Below, in pieces: positions 63,959 through 64,000 of a DNA stretch of 64,000 nt. Source of the DNA: a virus; the IMG/VR virus record IMGVR_UViG_3300021591_000021, positions 1 to 64,000 of that record; one strand, written 5' to 3'. A program made the translations under genes and the position numbers. The notes under the pieces were generated by a model. It did no database searches and had not been told where the DNA came from. It saw nothing but the letters and a program-made list of their open reading frames with translations. The number at the start of each line of letters is the position of its first letter. Within the stretch, counting starts at the first letter, position 1.

Positions 63959-64000
63959 TTAACTCTCTACCACACCATTCTCAACAACCCACTTAACACA
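63959..64000 (-). CDS. C-terminal end of another C-free gene
   Basis: The last 13 codons (ending KWVVENGVVES) run to a TAA at 63,959-63,961, entering from beyond the right edge and also without cytosine, so the tract and its gene style continue. Confidence 0.5.
   Translation of the reverse strand, partial: CVKWVVENGVVES

Larger units (their letters stand above)
62985..64000. other. G-depleted (+) / C-depleted (-) tract
   Basis: In 1,016 bases the + strand has only three G (63,034, 63,052, 63,921); from 63,053 to the edge there is one in 948. C, A and T are all common, so the tract is not simply AT-rich. Genes and spacers alike are affected. The boundary is abrupt, at the start of a small membrane-protein gene. 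The tract continues past the window edge. Confidence 0.95.

Noticed and set aside
62985-64000. Simple sequencing or assembly artefact
   Set aside because: The tract encodes a clear paralog of a neighbouring protein and has proper starts, stops, spacers and a TATA box. Reads should still be inspected.
62985-64000. Explanation by low GC content alone
   Set aside because: C is common on the + strand; only G is missing, so overall GC is not unusually low.

Overview
The window looks like about two thirds of the genome of an archaeal tailed virus (Caudoviricetes-like). It pairs a siphovirus-type tail module with archaeal information-processing genes: a family B DNA polymerase with an intein, a clamp-loader small subunit, TBP, Spt5, an MCM-like AAA+ protein and an XPF-type nuclease. 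It also has archaeal TATA boxes (TTTAAATAT type) and a tRNA-Glu without encoded CCA. Most starts sit 4-7 nt after GGAGGTGA. Radical-SAM enzymes and many small Cys-rich proteins suggest an anaerobic host. The exact host lineage cannot be read from the window.

Layout. Positions 1-21,229 (+): head-tail connection, tail tube, tape measure, tail tip and receptor-facing proteins, ending in a His-Ser-Asp repeat protein followed by a nucleotidyltransferase / radical SAM-SPASM / GYPxCC-motif cassette. Positions 21,429-22,886 (-): two small membrane proteins and a trypsin-like protease, a possible lysis module. Positions 23,366-26,399 (-): the preQ0 (7-deazaguanine) pathway queC-folE-queE-transporter-queD; a DpdA/TGT-like protein lies at 32,950. 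Positions 26,374-39,980 (-): replication, recombination and transcription. Positions 40-63 kb (-): about 70 short, tightly packed genes (zinc ribbons, winged helices, membrane miniproteins, Spt5, RNase H, HD phosphohydrolase, HicB-like, SLOG-like).

Main results. (1) From 62,985 to the right edge the + strand has only three G in 1,016 bases. The leftward genes there are written almost without cytosine, and three of them have no codon for Ala, Pro, Thr, His or Gln. (2) Two replication genes, the RFC small subunit and a Sak4-like RecA ATPase, are interrupted by five insertions with bulge-helix-bulge features. Removing them restores continuous, family-like proteins in frame; two of them contain LAGLIDADG endonuclease genes with their own TATA boxes. 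(3) A roughly 50-copy HSD/HSE repeat protein lies directly upstream of a radical SAM-SPASM maturase.

How the genes fit together. The virus appears to bring a replication core, factors that could redirect host transcription (TBP, Spt5, winged helices) and a 7-deazaguanine system that probably modifies its DNA. If G is the modified base, the G-free strand at the right end would carry no modification at all.
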